Positions 40,634 to 49,570 of a stretch of DNA of 64,000 nucleotides are shown here, one piece after another. Source of the DNA: Phenylobacterium sp. (GTDB lineage: Bacteria > Pseudomonadota > Alphaproteobacteria > Caulobacterales > Caulobacteraceae); NCBI RefSeq assembly GCF_013911965.1, contig NZ_JACESE010000011.1, forward strand, positions 1 to 64,000, given 5' to 3'. Numbering within the stretch: position 1 is the first letter of the stretch; every line of letters starts with the position of its first letter. The translations under genes were made by a program, and so were the position numbers. The notes beneath the pieces are model-generated. The model worked only from the letters and a program-made list of their open reading frames with translations, did no database searches and was not told the origin of the DNA.

Positions 40634-42709
40634 ATGAACCAGACCAGCGCAGCCGATTTCGGCGCAACCTTCTGGCGGACGGGCGCGAGAACAGCCGAGG
40701 CCGCCACAAACCTGACGGCCGGCGACCTCGATGGGCAGACATTCCGCCTGCTCGCCGACAACCTGCCGACCCTGTGCTGGGTCGCCAACGGCGACGGCTA
40801 CATCGTCTGGTACAATCGGCGCTGGCACGAATACTGTGGGACGACCCCCGCCGAAATGGAGGGTTGGGGCTGGCAGTCGGTCCACGATCCCGCCGTGCTC
40901 CCCGAAGTGCTTGAGGCTTGGCAGCGCTCCATCGCCAGCGGCGAGCCGTTCGAAATGGTGTTTCCGCTGCGCGGCGCCGACGGGGTGTTCCGGCCGTTCC
41001 TCACGCGCGTCTGCCCCTTGCAGGACGACGCCGGCCGCGTGATCCGCTGGTTTGGCGTGAACACCGAAATTTCTCGCCAGATGCAGGCTGAAGCCGCATT
41101 CCGCGAGAGCGAGGCGCGCTTCCGCAACATGGCCGACCACGCGCCGGTCATGATGTGGGTGACGGACGCTGACGGCGCGTGCGTCTACCTGAACCGCAGC
41201 TGGTACGAGTTCACCGGTCAAACGGAAGCCGAAGCCTTGGGTCTTGGCTGGCTGAAGGCCGTCCACCCGGATGACGAGGCGGAGTCCGGCCGCATCTTTC
41301 TCGAAGCGAACGCCCGCCGGGAGCCCTTCCGGTTGGAGTATCGCCTGCGACGGGCCGACGGGTCCTACCGCCTGGCGATCGACGCGGCGGCGCCGAGGTT
41401 CGACTCCGACGGCGCGTTCCTAGGCTACATCGGCTCGGTGATCGACATCGAGGACCGTCGGGAACACGAGCAGGCGCTGCGGGAAACCGAGGAGCGGCTG
41501 CGCCTCGCTACCGAGGCCGCCGAGGTCGGGTTCTGGGACGTCGATGTCGTCAACGACGTGCTGATCTGGCCCCCGATCGTGAAGGCGATGTTCGGGATCT
41601 CGCCCGACGCGCCCGTCTCCATGCAGGACTTCTACGAAGGCCTGCATCCCGACGACCGGGAATCCACGGCCGCGGCCTTCGCCGCCGCCTGTGATCCCCT
41701 GGAGCGGGCGCTGTACGACGTAGAGTACAGAACGGTCGGCCGAGAGGACGGCCAGGTCCGTTGGGTGGCCGCCAAGGGCCGCGGAATCTTCGACGCGCAG
41801 GGCCGCTGCGTCCGGGTGATCGGCGCCGCCATCGACATCACGGCGCGGAAAAAGGCCGACGCGGAGCTGCGCGAGCTCAACGAGAACCTGGAACGCCGCG
41901 TCGCCGAGGAGGTGGCTGAGCGCGAGCAGGTCTCCGAGGCGCTGCGCCAGGCGCAGAAGATGGAGACGGTGGGCCAGCTCACCGGCGGCATCGGCCATGA
42001 CTTCAACAACATGCTGGCCGTGGTCATGGGCTCGCTGGACCTATTGAAGCGCCGCCTCCCGCCAACGGACGCGCGCGCCGTCCGCTACCTGGACGCCGCC
42101 GTGGAGGGCGCCCAGCGGGCCGCGACATTGACCCAGCGGCTGCTGGCGTTCTCCCGCCAGCAGCCGCTTCGCCCGGAGCCGCTCGACACCAACAAGCTGG
42201 TCGGCGGCATGTCCGAGTTCCTGCATCATTCGCTGGGCGGCTCGGTGCGCCTGGAGACGGTGCTGGCGGCGGGCGTCTGGCGGATCGAGGCCGACCGCAA
42301 CCAGCTCGAAAGCGCCATCCTGAACCTTGCGGTCAATGCACGCGACGCCATGCCGGAGCGCGGCCGGCTCACCATTGAGACCCAGAACTGTCACCTCGAC
42401 GAGCGGTACGTCGCCCAGCACATCGGCGTGCCCCCCGGCCAGTACGTCATGATCGCGGTCACCGACACGGGTGTCGGGATGAGCGCGGAGACCGCGGCGA
42501 AGGCCTTCGATCCGTTCTTCACCACCAAGTCCGTGGGGAAGGGCACCGGCCTGGGCCTCAGCCAGGTGTACGGCTTCGTCAAGCAGTCCGGCGGCCACGT
42601 GAAGATCTATTCCGAAGTGGGGCAGGGGACGACGGTCAAGATCTACCTGCCCCGCTCGATGGCTACCGGGTCCTTTCGGCCGACGGCGCCGAACAAGCTC
42701 TGCGGCTGA
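40634..42709 (+). CDS. PAS-domain sensor histidine kinase, truncated before its receiver domain
   Basis: ATG at 40634 gives 691 residues. Three PAS/PAC units lie at about 35-150, 160-275 and 285-405 ([57 protein letters not shown]). The phospho-acceptor is in [14 protein letters not shown] near residue 455, and the ATPase domain has [25 protein letters not shown] and [12 protein letters not shown]. There is no membrane segment, so it is a soluble sensor. After KIYLPRS the frame shifts and runs to a stop after 16 unrelated residues; the next DNA encodes most of a receiver domain in another frame. The kinase core is intact. Confidence 0.88.
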   Translation: MNQTSAADFGATFWRTGARTAEAATNLTAGDLDGQTFRLLADNLPTLCWVANGDGYIVWYNRRWHEYCGTTPAEMEGWGWQSVHDPAVLPEVLEAWQRSIASGEPFEMVFPLRGADGVFRPFLTRVCPLQDDAGRVIRWFGVNTEISRQMQAEAAFRESEARFRNMADHAPVMMWVTDADGACVYLNRSWYEFTGQTEAEALGLGWLKAVHPDDEAESGRIFLEANARREPFRLEYRLRRADGSYRLAIDAAAPRFDSDGAFLGYIGSVIDIEDRREHEQALRETEERLRLATEAAEVGFWDVDVVNDVLIWPPIVKAMFGISPDAPVSMQDFYEGLHPDDRESTAAAFAAACDPLERALYDVEYRTVGREDGQVRWVAAKGRGIFDAQGRCVRVIGAAIDITARKKADAELRELNENLERRVAEEVAEREQVSEALRQAQKMETVGQLTGGIGHDFNNMLAVVMGSLDLLKRRLPPTDARAVRYLDAAVEGAQRAATLTQRLLAFSRQQPLRPEPLDTNKLVGGMSEFLHHSLGGSVRLETVLAAGVWRIEADRNQLESAILNLAVNARDAMPERGRLTIETQNCHLDERYVAQHIGVPPGQYVMIAVTDTGVGMSAETAAKAFDPFFTTKSVGKGTGLGLSQVYGFVKQSGGHVKIYSEVGQGTTVKIYLPRSMATGSFRPTAPNKLCG

Positions 42710-42951
42710 TCGATTCGAACCCCGAGATCACCCTGCTGTTCACCGACGTGGTGATGCCCGAGGTCAACGGCCGCAAGCTCGCCGACGAAGCGCTGCGCCG
42801 GCGCCCTGAGCTGAAGGTGCTGTTCACGACCGGCTACACGCGCAACGCGGTCGTGCACAATGGCGTGCTCGATCCCGGCGTCGAGCTGATCGGCAAACCC
42901 TTCACGGTGGACCAGCTCGCGGCGAAGGTGCGCGCGATCCTGGACGCCTAG
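42658..42951 (+). pseudogene. Receiver-domain remnant of the hybrid histidine kinase
   Basis: In the frame starting GAT at 42658 the DNA encodes [20 protein letters not shown], then LLFTDVVMPEVNGRKLADEA and ELIGKPFTVDQLAAKVRAIL, ending at 42951. That is a receiver domain from its second strand onward, with the phospho-acceptor Asp kept. The first strand with its acidic pair and the linker are missing, so it cannot be phosphorylated normally. A deletion plus frameshift separated it from the kinase at about 42657. A short product from GTG 42748 remains possible. Confidence 0.75.
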
Positions 42952-43750
42952 GCCCGGCTGCCCTCTCCCGACCCTCTGTCGCTGAGGTGCGCCAGCGAAG
43001 CTCGATCGCCCGCGCCGCGAGCCAGCAGGCGAGCGCCCATGCAGCGCCCAGGCTCCAGCCGGCCAGCACGTCGCTTGGCCAATGCACCCCAAGATAAACC
43101 CGCGTCAGCCCGATCAGCAGGGCGGCGGTGATCGCCGCGGCCACGACATAGACCTTCACCCGCGTTCGCTGCGCGAAGTGGGCGGAGAGGACGCCGATGG
43201 TCAGGAACACCACGGCCGAGAGCATCGCGTGGCCCGAGGGGAAGCTGGGGTTCATCACCTCGACGGCGCGGAGCGCGGCCTCGGGCCGTTCGCGATCGAA
43301 CAGCGCCTTCAGCCCATTGCTCAGGGCGGTCCCGCCCGCGGCCGCGACCACGAGCAGGAAGGCTTCGCGGCGGCGGCTCAGCATCGTGAACAGACCGGCG
43401 ACGAAGGCGACCACCAGCACGAGGACCGAGGTGGAGCCCAGCGCCGTTATGTCCGCGGCCGTCATCTCGAGCCACTTTGGGCCGAGTGGGTCATTGCCGT
43501 CCCCGGTCCGCAAGGCGACGACGATCTGGCGATCGACCGTCTCAGTCTCGCCCTCGACCACCTCATCGACGATCTCCAGGAACACCAGAGCGCAAAGCGC
43601 CACGACGAGAAGGGCGACGACGGCGCCGATCTCCCGCACCATGAGCTCCATGGAGCGCACGAGCCCCTGGCGCACCGCCGAACCTTCGGCTGTCCAGCGC
43701 TCGGGCGCGAGGCGCTCCCAGTCTTTTCGGTTTGGTCTGCTCAGTCCCAT
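42902..43750 (-). CDS. PAP2-family membrane phosphatase
   Basis: ATG at 43750 gives 282 residues; ATG at 43795 would add 15. About six transmembrane segments. The three phosphatase motifs are complete: KALFDRERP, NPSFPSGHAML and LTRVYLGVHWPSDVLAG. Such enzymes dephosphorylate undecaprenyl pyrophosphate, phosphatidate or related lipids. The last 16 codons overlap the 3' end of the receiver remnant on the other strand, an effect of the decay there. Confidence 0.87.
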   Translation of the reverse strand: MGLSRPNRKDWERLAPERWTAEGSAVRQGLVRSMELMVREIGAVVALLVVALCALVFLEIVDEVVEGETETVDRQIVVALRTGDGNDPLGPKWLEMTAADITALGSTSVLVLVVAFVAGLFTMLSRRREAFLLVVAAAGGTALSNGLKALFDRERPEAALRAVEVMNPSFPSGHAMLSAVVFLTIGVLSAHFAQRTRVKVYVVAAAITAALLIGLTRVYLGVHWPSDVLAGWSLGAAWALACWLAARAIELRWRTSATEGRERAAGPRRPGSRAPSPRAGPP

Positions 43751-43914
43751 TCCAGGCGCGGATGTGCTCCAACCTGGTTCTAGATAGGTCGCCATGAGGG
43801 GCTGCAAGGGCAGCGGACGTCTTCCGGAACGTGAAGCGCGACCTAAATCCAGTCGATCCAAACGAAGCGCGGCTGCTGTCGCGCTCGCGACGAAGCCAAC
43901 ACACAAGAGATCCA

Positions 43915-46800
43915 ATGCGCCGGTTGCTCATGGTTCTTTCGATGGTGCCCAGCATGTTGGTCGCCGCTGGCGCGACCTCAGTCGCCGACGCTCGCGAAAC
44001 GCCGCGTGCGGCCACCGCCAGCTCACCTCCCGCCACGGTCGCCGACCTGGTGAGGAAAGTGGATATCCCTTACACCCAGTTCACCCTGGCCAACGGATTG
44101 CGCGTCCTCGTGCACGAGGACCGCAAGGCGCCCGTGGTGGCGGTGTCGGTCTGGTACAATGTCGGTTCGAAGGACGAGCCGCCTGGACGAACGGGCTTCG
44201 CCCACCTGTTCGAACACCTGATGTTCAACGGCTCGGAGAACGCGCCGGGCGACTACTTCGAGCCCCTTCGTGAGGTCGGAGCCACCGACTTCAACGGGAC
44301 GACCTGGTTCGACCGCACCAACTATTTCCAGACCGTCCCGCGCCCCGCCCTGGAGCGCGTGCTCTTCCTGGAAAGCGACCGAATGGGCCTCCTTCTGGGG
44401 GCGGTCAGCCAGGAGACGCTGACCAACCAGGTCGGCGTGGTGCAGAACGAGAAGCGCCAGGGCGACAACCAACCGTTCGGCCTGGTGGAGTATGCGCAGC
44501 TCGCCGCCCTATTTCCCGCAGGCCACCCTTATCGTCATGCCACCATCGGCTCGATGGCCGATCTCGACGCCGCCTCGCTGGACGACGTGAGGTCCTGGTT
44601 CCGCGCAAAATACGGCCCGAACAACGCCGTCCTTGTGCTCGCGGGCGACATATCCGCCGCCGAGGCCCGACCGCTTGTGGAGAAGTACTTCGGGCACATT
44701 CCCCGCGGGCCAGAGAACCGTCCGGCGATGGCCCCCGTGCCGACGCTCCCCGCGCCCGCCATCGAGGTGATGAAGGACCGAGTGGCCAACACCCGGCTGT
44801 ACCGCAACTGGGCCGTTCCGGGCCTGCTGGACTCCGAGAGCGCCGCCTTGACAGTCGCCGCCGGCGTCCTTGGCGGCCTGTCGAGCTCTCGCCTCGACAA
44901 CGAGCTGGTCCGCAAGGACCAGACGGCCGTGCGGGTGTCAGCCGAGAACCAGGCCTTCCACCGGGTCGGAATCTTCGAGGTGCAGGTCGACGTGAAACCG
45001 GGCGCCGACGCCGACGCGGTGGCGCGCCGCCTGGACGCCATCATCGCCGACCTGATCGCCAAGGGGCCGACAGCGGATGAGGTCCAGCGGGTCGTCATGA
45101 CCGAAGTCGCCGGCCGCATCCGCGGCCTCGAACAGGTCGGCGGCTTCGGCGGGAAGGCCACCGCGCTGGCGGAGGGCGCGCTCTACGCCGACGACCCGGA
45201 ATTCTACCGCAAGCGGCTCCTCGCGCTCGGCCGCGTGACGCCGGCCGACGTCCAGCAGGTGCTGCGCAAGTGGCTCACGCGCCCGGTCTACGCGCTGACC
45301 GTCGTCCCCGGCGAACGGGGACCTTACGAAGAGGCGGCCGCGGCGCGGGCGTCTGCGAGCGAGACCGCAACGTCTGGGCAGGCGACCGTCGCGAAGCCCG
45401 GAGAGCCCGCCGCCGCCGGGGCGGCCGCGCTTGCGAGAACCGAACGGAAGCCGCCGTCGGTCGGCCAAATCGCTGACCTCGACTTCCCGGAAGTGGAGCG
45501 GGCGCGCCTCTCCAACGGCATCGAGGTGGTGTACGCCCGGCGCCAGACGGTGCCGGTGATCCGCCTCGCCGCGGAGTTCAACGCCGGCGTCGCGGCGGAC
45601 CCGCCGAACGCCGCCGGCGTCCAGTCTCTGATGCTACGCCTGCTGCCCGAGGGCACGACCAGCCGCAGCTCCGTGCAGATCGCCGAGGAACAGGAGCGGC
45701 TCGGCGCCCAGATTCAGCCTGCAGCCTCGCGCGACCGCTCGGCCCTGCTCATGACGGCCATGACGCCGAACCTCGGGCCGTCGCTGGACCTGCTGGCGGA
45801 CATCATCCGCAACCCGGCGTTTGCGCCGGCGGAGGTGGAGCGCTTGCGGGCCCAGCAGCTCGCCCTCATCGCCGAGGAGCTCACCCAGCCGGCCGGCTTG
45901 GCGCAGCGAGCGCTTCCGCCGCTGATCTACGGTCCAGAGCACCCCTATGGACATCCGCCCTCCGGGACCGGACGTGAAGCGTCGATCAAGGCGGTGCGCC
46001 GTGAGGACCTGGTCCGAGTGCATCAGGCGTGGATCCGGCCGGACACGGCCACGATCTTCGCGGTTGGCGACATCCCGCTCTCGAGCCTGGTCGCCGAGCT
46101 GGAGCGCCGCTTCGGGGACTGGCGTCCGCCGGCTGCGCCCAAAGGTGAGAAGCACTTCGCTGTCGAACCTCCCGCGGCTCACGCGCGGATTGTCCTGGTG
46201 GACCGGCCGCAGTCGCCGCAGTCCTACATCTACGCCGGCCAAGTGCTTCCCGTCCGCGGCAGCGACGATACGCTCGACCTCAGGGCCGCCAACGAGGTGC
46301 TCGGTGGCAATTTCCTGTCGCGCATCAACATGGACCTGAGGGAGACCAAGGGCTGGTCGTACGGCGCCCGGAGCAGCGTCGATCTGCTCGAGGACCGCTC
46401 AAGCCTGCTGCTGATCGCGCCCGTCCAGGCCGACAAGACCGGCCCAGCGGTGCAGGCCCTGGTCACCCACGTCCGCGATATGGTGGGCGGCAGGGGGATC
46501 ACGCCGGTCGAGCTCCAGCAGGTGATCAACGCCAACACGCGTCAGCTCGCCGGTCAGTTCGAGACCTCCGCGGCGGTCCTCGGCGCCCTGCGGAGCAACG
46601 CCCTCTACCGCCGCCCCGACGACTACTGGGAGAAGGTCGCGGACCGCTATCGCGGCATGACCGCTCAGAAGCTCGACGCCGCGGCCCGCGCGGCGATCGA
46701 CCCGGCGCGGATTGTCTGGGTGGTCGTCGGCGATGCTTCCAAGGTCAGAGGACAGCTCGAGGGCCTTGGACTGCCCGTTGAGACCGTACGGCCGGATTAG
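43915..46800 (+). CDS. Periplasmic M16-family zinc metallopeptidase, two-domain
   Basis: ATG at 43915 gives 961 residues with a signal peptide (RRLLMVLSMVPSMLVAAGAT). The first M16 unit has the inverted zinc motif in FAHLFEHLMFNG (HxxEH), with a downstream Glu in QVGVVQNEKRQ. The second unit (from about residue 525, RARLSNGIEVVYARRQTVPV) lacks the HxxEH, as normal for the structural half. A flexible Ala/Ser-rich linker joins them. Members degrade small peptides in the periplasm. ATG at 43831 is less likely because it would place the signal peptide internally. Confidence 0.9.
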   Translation: MRRLLMVLSMVPSMLVAAGATSVADARETPRAATASSPPATVADLVRKVDIPYTQFTLANGLRVLVHEDRKAPVVAVSVWYNVGSKDEPPGRTGFAHLFEHLMFNGSENAPGDYFEPLREVGATDFNGTTWFDRTNYFQTVPRPALERVLFLESDRMGLLLGAVSQETLTNQVGVVQNEKRQGDNQPFGLVEYAQLAALFPAGHPYRHATIGSMADLDAASLDDVRSWFRAKYGPNNAVLVLAGDISAAEARPLVEKYFGHIPRGPENRPAMAPVPTLPAPAIEVMKDRVANTRLYRNWAVPGLLDSESAALTVAAGVLGGLSSSRLDNELVRKDQTAVRVSAENQAFHRVGIFEVQVDVKPGADADAVARRLDAIIADLIAKGPTADEVQRVVMTEVAGRIRGLEQVGGFGGKATALAEGALYADDPEFYRKRLLALGRVTPADVQQVLRKWLTRPVYALTVVPGERGPYEEAAAARASASETATSGQATVAKPGEPAAAGAAALARTERKPPSVGQIADLDFPEVERARLSNGIEVVYARRQTVPVIRLAAEFNAGVAADPPNAAGVQSLMLRLLPEGTTSRSSVQIAEEQERLGAQIQPAASRDRSALLMTAMTPNLGPSLDLLADIIRNPAFAPAEVERLRAQQLALIAEELTQPAGLAQRALPPLIYGPEHPYGHPPSGTGREASIKAVRREDLVRVHQAWIRPDTATIFAVGDIPLSSLVAELERRFGDWRPPAAPKGEKHFAVEPPAAHARIVLVDRPQSPQSYIYAGQVLPVRGSDDTLDLRAANEVLGGNFLSRINMDLRETKGWSYGARSSVDLLEDRSSLLLIAPVQADKTGPAVQALVTHVRDMVGGRGITPVELQQVINANTRQLAGQFETSAAVLGALRSNALYRRPDDYWEKVADRYRGMTAQKLDAAARAAIDPARIVWVVVGDASKVRGQLEGLGLPVETVRPD

Positions 46801-46861
46801 GCCCAGGTACTCAGCCCAGGCTTCACGGCGGTGACCGCTTGGCCGCTGCCGAGGACTGGGG

Positions 46862-47527
46862 TTAGTCGACCTTCGCGGCGCGACGGGGCGAGATCGCGAA
46901 GGTCGGCTGGTCCGTGTTCGGCCGCTTGAACTCACGCCAGCCGGAGCTCAGGACGCGCGCTGACGATCGGAGGAACAGCGCGGCGATCGCCGCGGCGACC
47001 AGGATGTCGGGCCAGGCGGCGTGGGTCACGGAAACAGCAAAGGCCGCCGAGAGCACGCCGACGTTTGCGATGACGTCGTTCCTGGAGCACTCGAAGGTGC
47101 TCGACATGTTCACGTCCTCCCGACGATAGCGCCACAGCAGGCCAAGGCAGGCCAGGTTCGCCGCAAGGGCGAGACCCCCGAACAGCAGCATTAGGCCGGA
47201 CGCCGGGGGCGCACCGGTAACGATCTTGACGCCGATCTCCACCAGCACGCCTATCCCGAACAAAAGGATGAACCCGCCCTTGGCGAGCGCCGCCCCGGCC
47301 TTCCAGCGCGGACCTCGTGCGAGGGCGTAGAGGCTTAGGCCGTACACGAAGGCGTCGCCGAGCATGTCCACCGCGTCGGCCATCAGCGCGGCCGATCCTG
47401 CGACCACGCCGGCGCCGAACTCCACGAAGAACATCACCGTATTGATGGCGATCATCACGCGGCGCTGGCCAGCCTCGCGGGCCAGCTGCTCCAGCTCGCA
47501 TCCCTTCGCGGAACAGCAGTCGTCCAT
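46862..47527 (-). CDS. Cation diffusion facilitator-type transporter
   Basis: ATG at 47527 gives 221 residues. The N-terminus is Cys-rich (DDCCSAKGCELEQL), as in some CDF proteins. Five to six membrane helices follow, with the metal-site helix SAALMADAVDMLGDAF (DxxxD) and a second acidic site in NDVIANVGVLSA. It is shorter than full CDF transporters because the cytoplasmic C-terminal domain is absent. Zn, Co or Cd export is likely; specificity cannot be read from the sequence. Confidence 0.82.
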   Translation of the reverse strand: MDDCCSAKGCELEQLAREAGQRRVMIAINTVMFFVEFGAGVVAGSAALMADAVDMLGDAFVYGLSLYALARGPRWKAGAALAKGGFILLFGIGVLVEIGVKIVTGAPPASGLMLLFGGLALAANLACLGLLWRYRREDVNMSSTFECSRNDVIANVGVLSAAFAVSVTHAAWPDILVAAAIAALFLRSSARVLSSGWREFKRPNTDQPTFAISPRRAAKVD

Positions 47528-47631
47528 GGTGCGGAGGTAAGGTTGGCGGCCTGCGTTCAGCAACCGTGCGCGTGCCAATACGCGCGCGTTGGCGGTCGTC
47601 TTGCCGTGAGGCCGCTCCGCCCTAGCTATGT

Positions 47632-47955
47632 GTGGACGAACCGCAGTGGTGGAGGCCATCGATGTTGGAGCAGGGAGACGGCGCGGCGCACGCGCATGGC
47701 CGATTTCTCTTCCTCACGCAGCTCATGCGCCCTCCTGTCGGCTTCAACCGACCGGAGGACGTGGTGAAGGATCCCGCCCTTAGCCTGGAGGAGAAGCGCG
47801 AACTTCTGGCCGCCTGGGCCTCGGACGCCTTCGCCCCTCCCGATCATCCTGGGCTGCGCTGGCTTCCCGGCGCGGAGGATCCTGTGCCGCTCATGGAGAT
47901 CAACGACGCCCTTCGCCGCCTCGATGAGCCTCGTTCGACGGCGCCTGATCAATAA
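47632..47955 (+). CDS. Hypothetical protein at the left edge of the defence island
   Basis: GTG at 47632 (ATG at 47662 also possible) gives 107 residues (HGRFLFLTQLMRPPVGFNRP, KRELLAAWASDAFAPPDHPG, ending in a basic/acidic helix). It looks like a small globular protein; no domain is recognised. It precedes the Argonaute operon by 190 bp on the same strand. Confidence 0.5.
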   Translation: MDEPQWWRPSMLEQGDGAAHAHGRFLFLTQLMRPPVGFNRPEDVVKDPALSLEEKRELLAAWASDAFAPPDHPGLRWLPGAEDPVPLMEINDALRRLDEPRSTAPDQ

Positions 47956-48148
47956 TCGAAGGAGGCCGGCGCCCCGGACGCGTAGAGGGGGGGGCGGCTC
48001 GGTATCCCACCGACGGCAACCGCGGCAGCGCTTTGGCCCTCGGCGGCGGAGGGTGAGGAGCGGCTGTGACAGGTTGCCCCGCCCCCTTGAAGTGTTCTCA
48101 CTGCGTTCCCATCGTTTGACCTGCTGTTCGTGGGACCGGGGACGAGGG

Positions 48149-49570
48149 ATGAGGCAGCTTGAAATCGAGAATCAGCTCCGCGACGTGGTCAGCCGCATTG
48201 TCGTCCAGGTAGAGTTGGCGACCGCCCAGGGGCGGACCGACATCAACCTCGCGCTTGAGGATGCGTTCATCCCCATCCTGAAATCGGTCTACAACCTACC
48301 GCACCTCGTCAACCTGAACCGGAAGCAAAAGAACTTCCCTGGCATCGACCTTGGAGACGACCACGACCGCGTCGCCTTCCAGGTCACCTCGTCGACTACC
48401 CTCGAAAAGGTGAAGTTCACCGTCCGACAGTTCATGGACCGGGCCTACTACAACACCTTCGACGAGCTCTTCATCCTCATGCTCGCCAGGAAGCAGGCCT
48501 CGTACAGCCAGGCTTCGGTGAACGAGCTGCTGAGCGGGCGGTTCGCGTTCAACTGTAAGAAGCACATTATCGACCTCACCGACCTGCTCGGGCAGGTGTC
48601 TGGGCTGAGGCTCGCCGCGCAGGAACGGGTGCTGGCCGAGTTCAAGCACATCCTGGGCGAAGTTGACGCCTACATCAGCTTCAGCACCGAGAGCGTGGCG
48701 GCACCGACGGCGATCACGTCCAACCTTCAAGAGATCCGGCTCCCGCCGGCCGTCCATGTGGCCGAGCTTTCCATCGACGATGAGGCCGTGATCGCGCGGG
48801 CTAAGGTGGAGCTCGGTTACAAGGGCAAGGCGCGGGGCCGGAGGTCGATCGCAAAGATGGCCCTGCTGTTGAACGGCGTGGAGACGGACGCGTGGGTCTG
48901 CCACGACAATAAGCTCTTCTCGTTCCACGATATCGAGCAGTGCGGCCTGAACAGCGTCGTCGACCCCGGGTCGGTCGAGCGACTCCAGGTCTCAGACCTC
49001 GCCGACTCGCCCGAGCCGGACAATGTGAACATCCTCAAGCAACTGCTCGCCGCCGAGACCCGCGAGATGCTCAAGCCGCGCCATGTGCGGCTGCAGACCC
49101 AAGAGGGGGTGTTCTACTTTGTGCCCACGGCGGAGGGGCAGCTGGAGCGCAAGGAGACCTGGGTCGGGAAGAAGACGTCGACCCGCCGCGTTTATGAGCT
49201 CAAGTACCAGAGGAAGGACCCGTCAAAGGTCTCCCATCACCAGCATCTGTCGTTCGAGCTCTCGTTCACGAAACTGGGGGAGACCTGGTACGCGCAGATC
49301 GTGCCGAGCTGGTTCTATTCCTACGACGCCTACCGCAGATCGAACTGGCACGACGATCTCCTGTCCCAGCAGAAGCGCCTGGAGCATAATGAGACCGTCC
49401 GCAACATGGTGCGGTTCGTCGCCTACTTCTTGTCCAACACCCGCGGCGACCCGGACAGCGGATTGGCTTTCCTTTCCCTCGTCGAGTTCGACGTCCACGA
49501 CGCGGACGAAACGGGGGCCGGCGAGGGCGATGCCGGCGCCGCAGACCTTGCGGAAGGCGCAGCGGCATGA
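48149..49570 (+). CDS. SMEK/PD-(D/E)xK-like protein, predicted effector partner of short Argonaute (APAZ-like C-terminus)
   Basis: ATG at 48149 gives 473 residues. Residues 1-150 look like a SMEK domain: DINLALEDAF, NLNRKQKNFPGIDLGD, VAFQVTSSTTLEKVKF. The D67-x(10)-QVT spacing is that of a PD-(D/E)xK nuclease with K replaced. Residues about 285-473 contain VYELKYQRKDP, ETWYAQIVPSWFYSYDAY and NETVRNMVRFVAYFL, which by position next to a short Argonaute I read as an APAZ-like domain. Its stop overlaps the Argonaute start by 4 bp. Known short-pAgo partners carry TIR, SIR2 or other nuclease domains; this one differs. Predicted role: effector released when the Argonaute-guide complex finds invader nucleic acid. 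Confidence 0.72.
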   Translation: MRQLEIENQLRDVVSRIVVQVELATAQGRTDINLALEDAFIPILKSVYNLPHLVNLNRKQKNFPGIDLGDDHDRVAFQVTSSTTLEKVKFTVRQFMDRAYYNTFDELFILMLARKQASYSQASVNELLSGRFAFNCKKHIIDLTDLLGQVSGLRLAAQERVLAEFKHILGEVDAYISFSTESVAAPTAITSNLQEIRLPPAVHVAELSIDDEAVIARAKVELGYKGKARGRRSIAKMALLLNGVETDAWVCHDNKLFSFHDIEQCGLNSVVDPGSVERLQVSDLADSPEPDNVNILKQLLAAETREMLKPRHVRLQTQEGVFYFVPTAEGQLERKETWVGKKTSTRRVYELKYQRKDPSKVSHHQHLSFELSFTKLGETWYAQIVPSWFYSYDAYRRSNWHDDLLSQQKRLEHNETVRNMVRFVAYFLSNTRGDPDSGLAFLSLVEFDVHDADETGAGEGDAGAADLAEGAAA

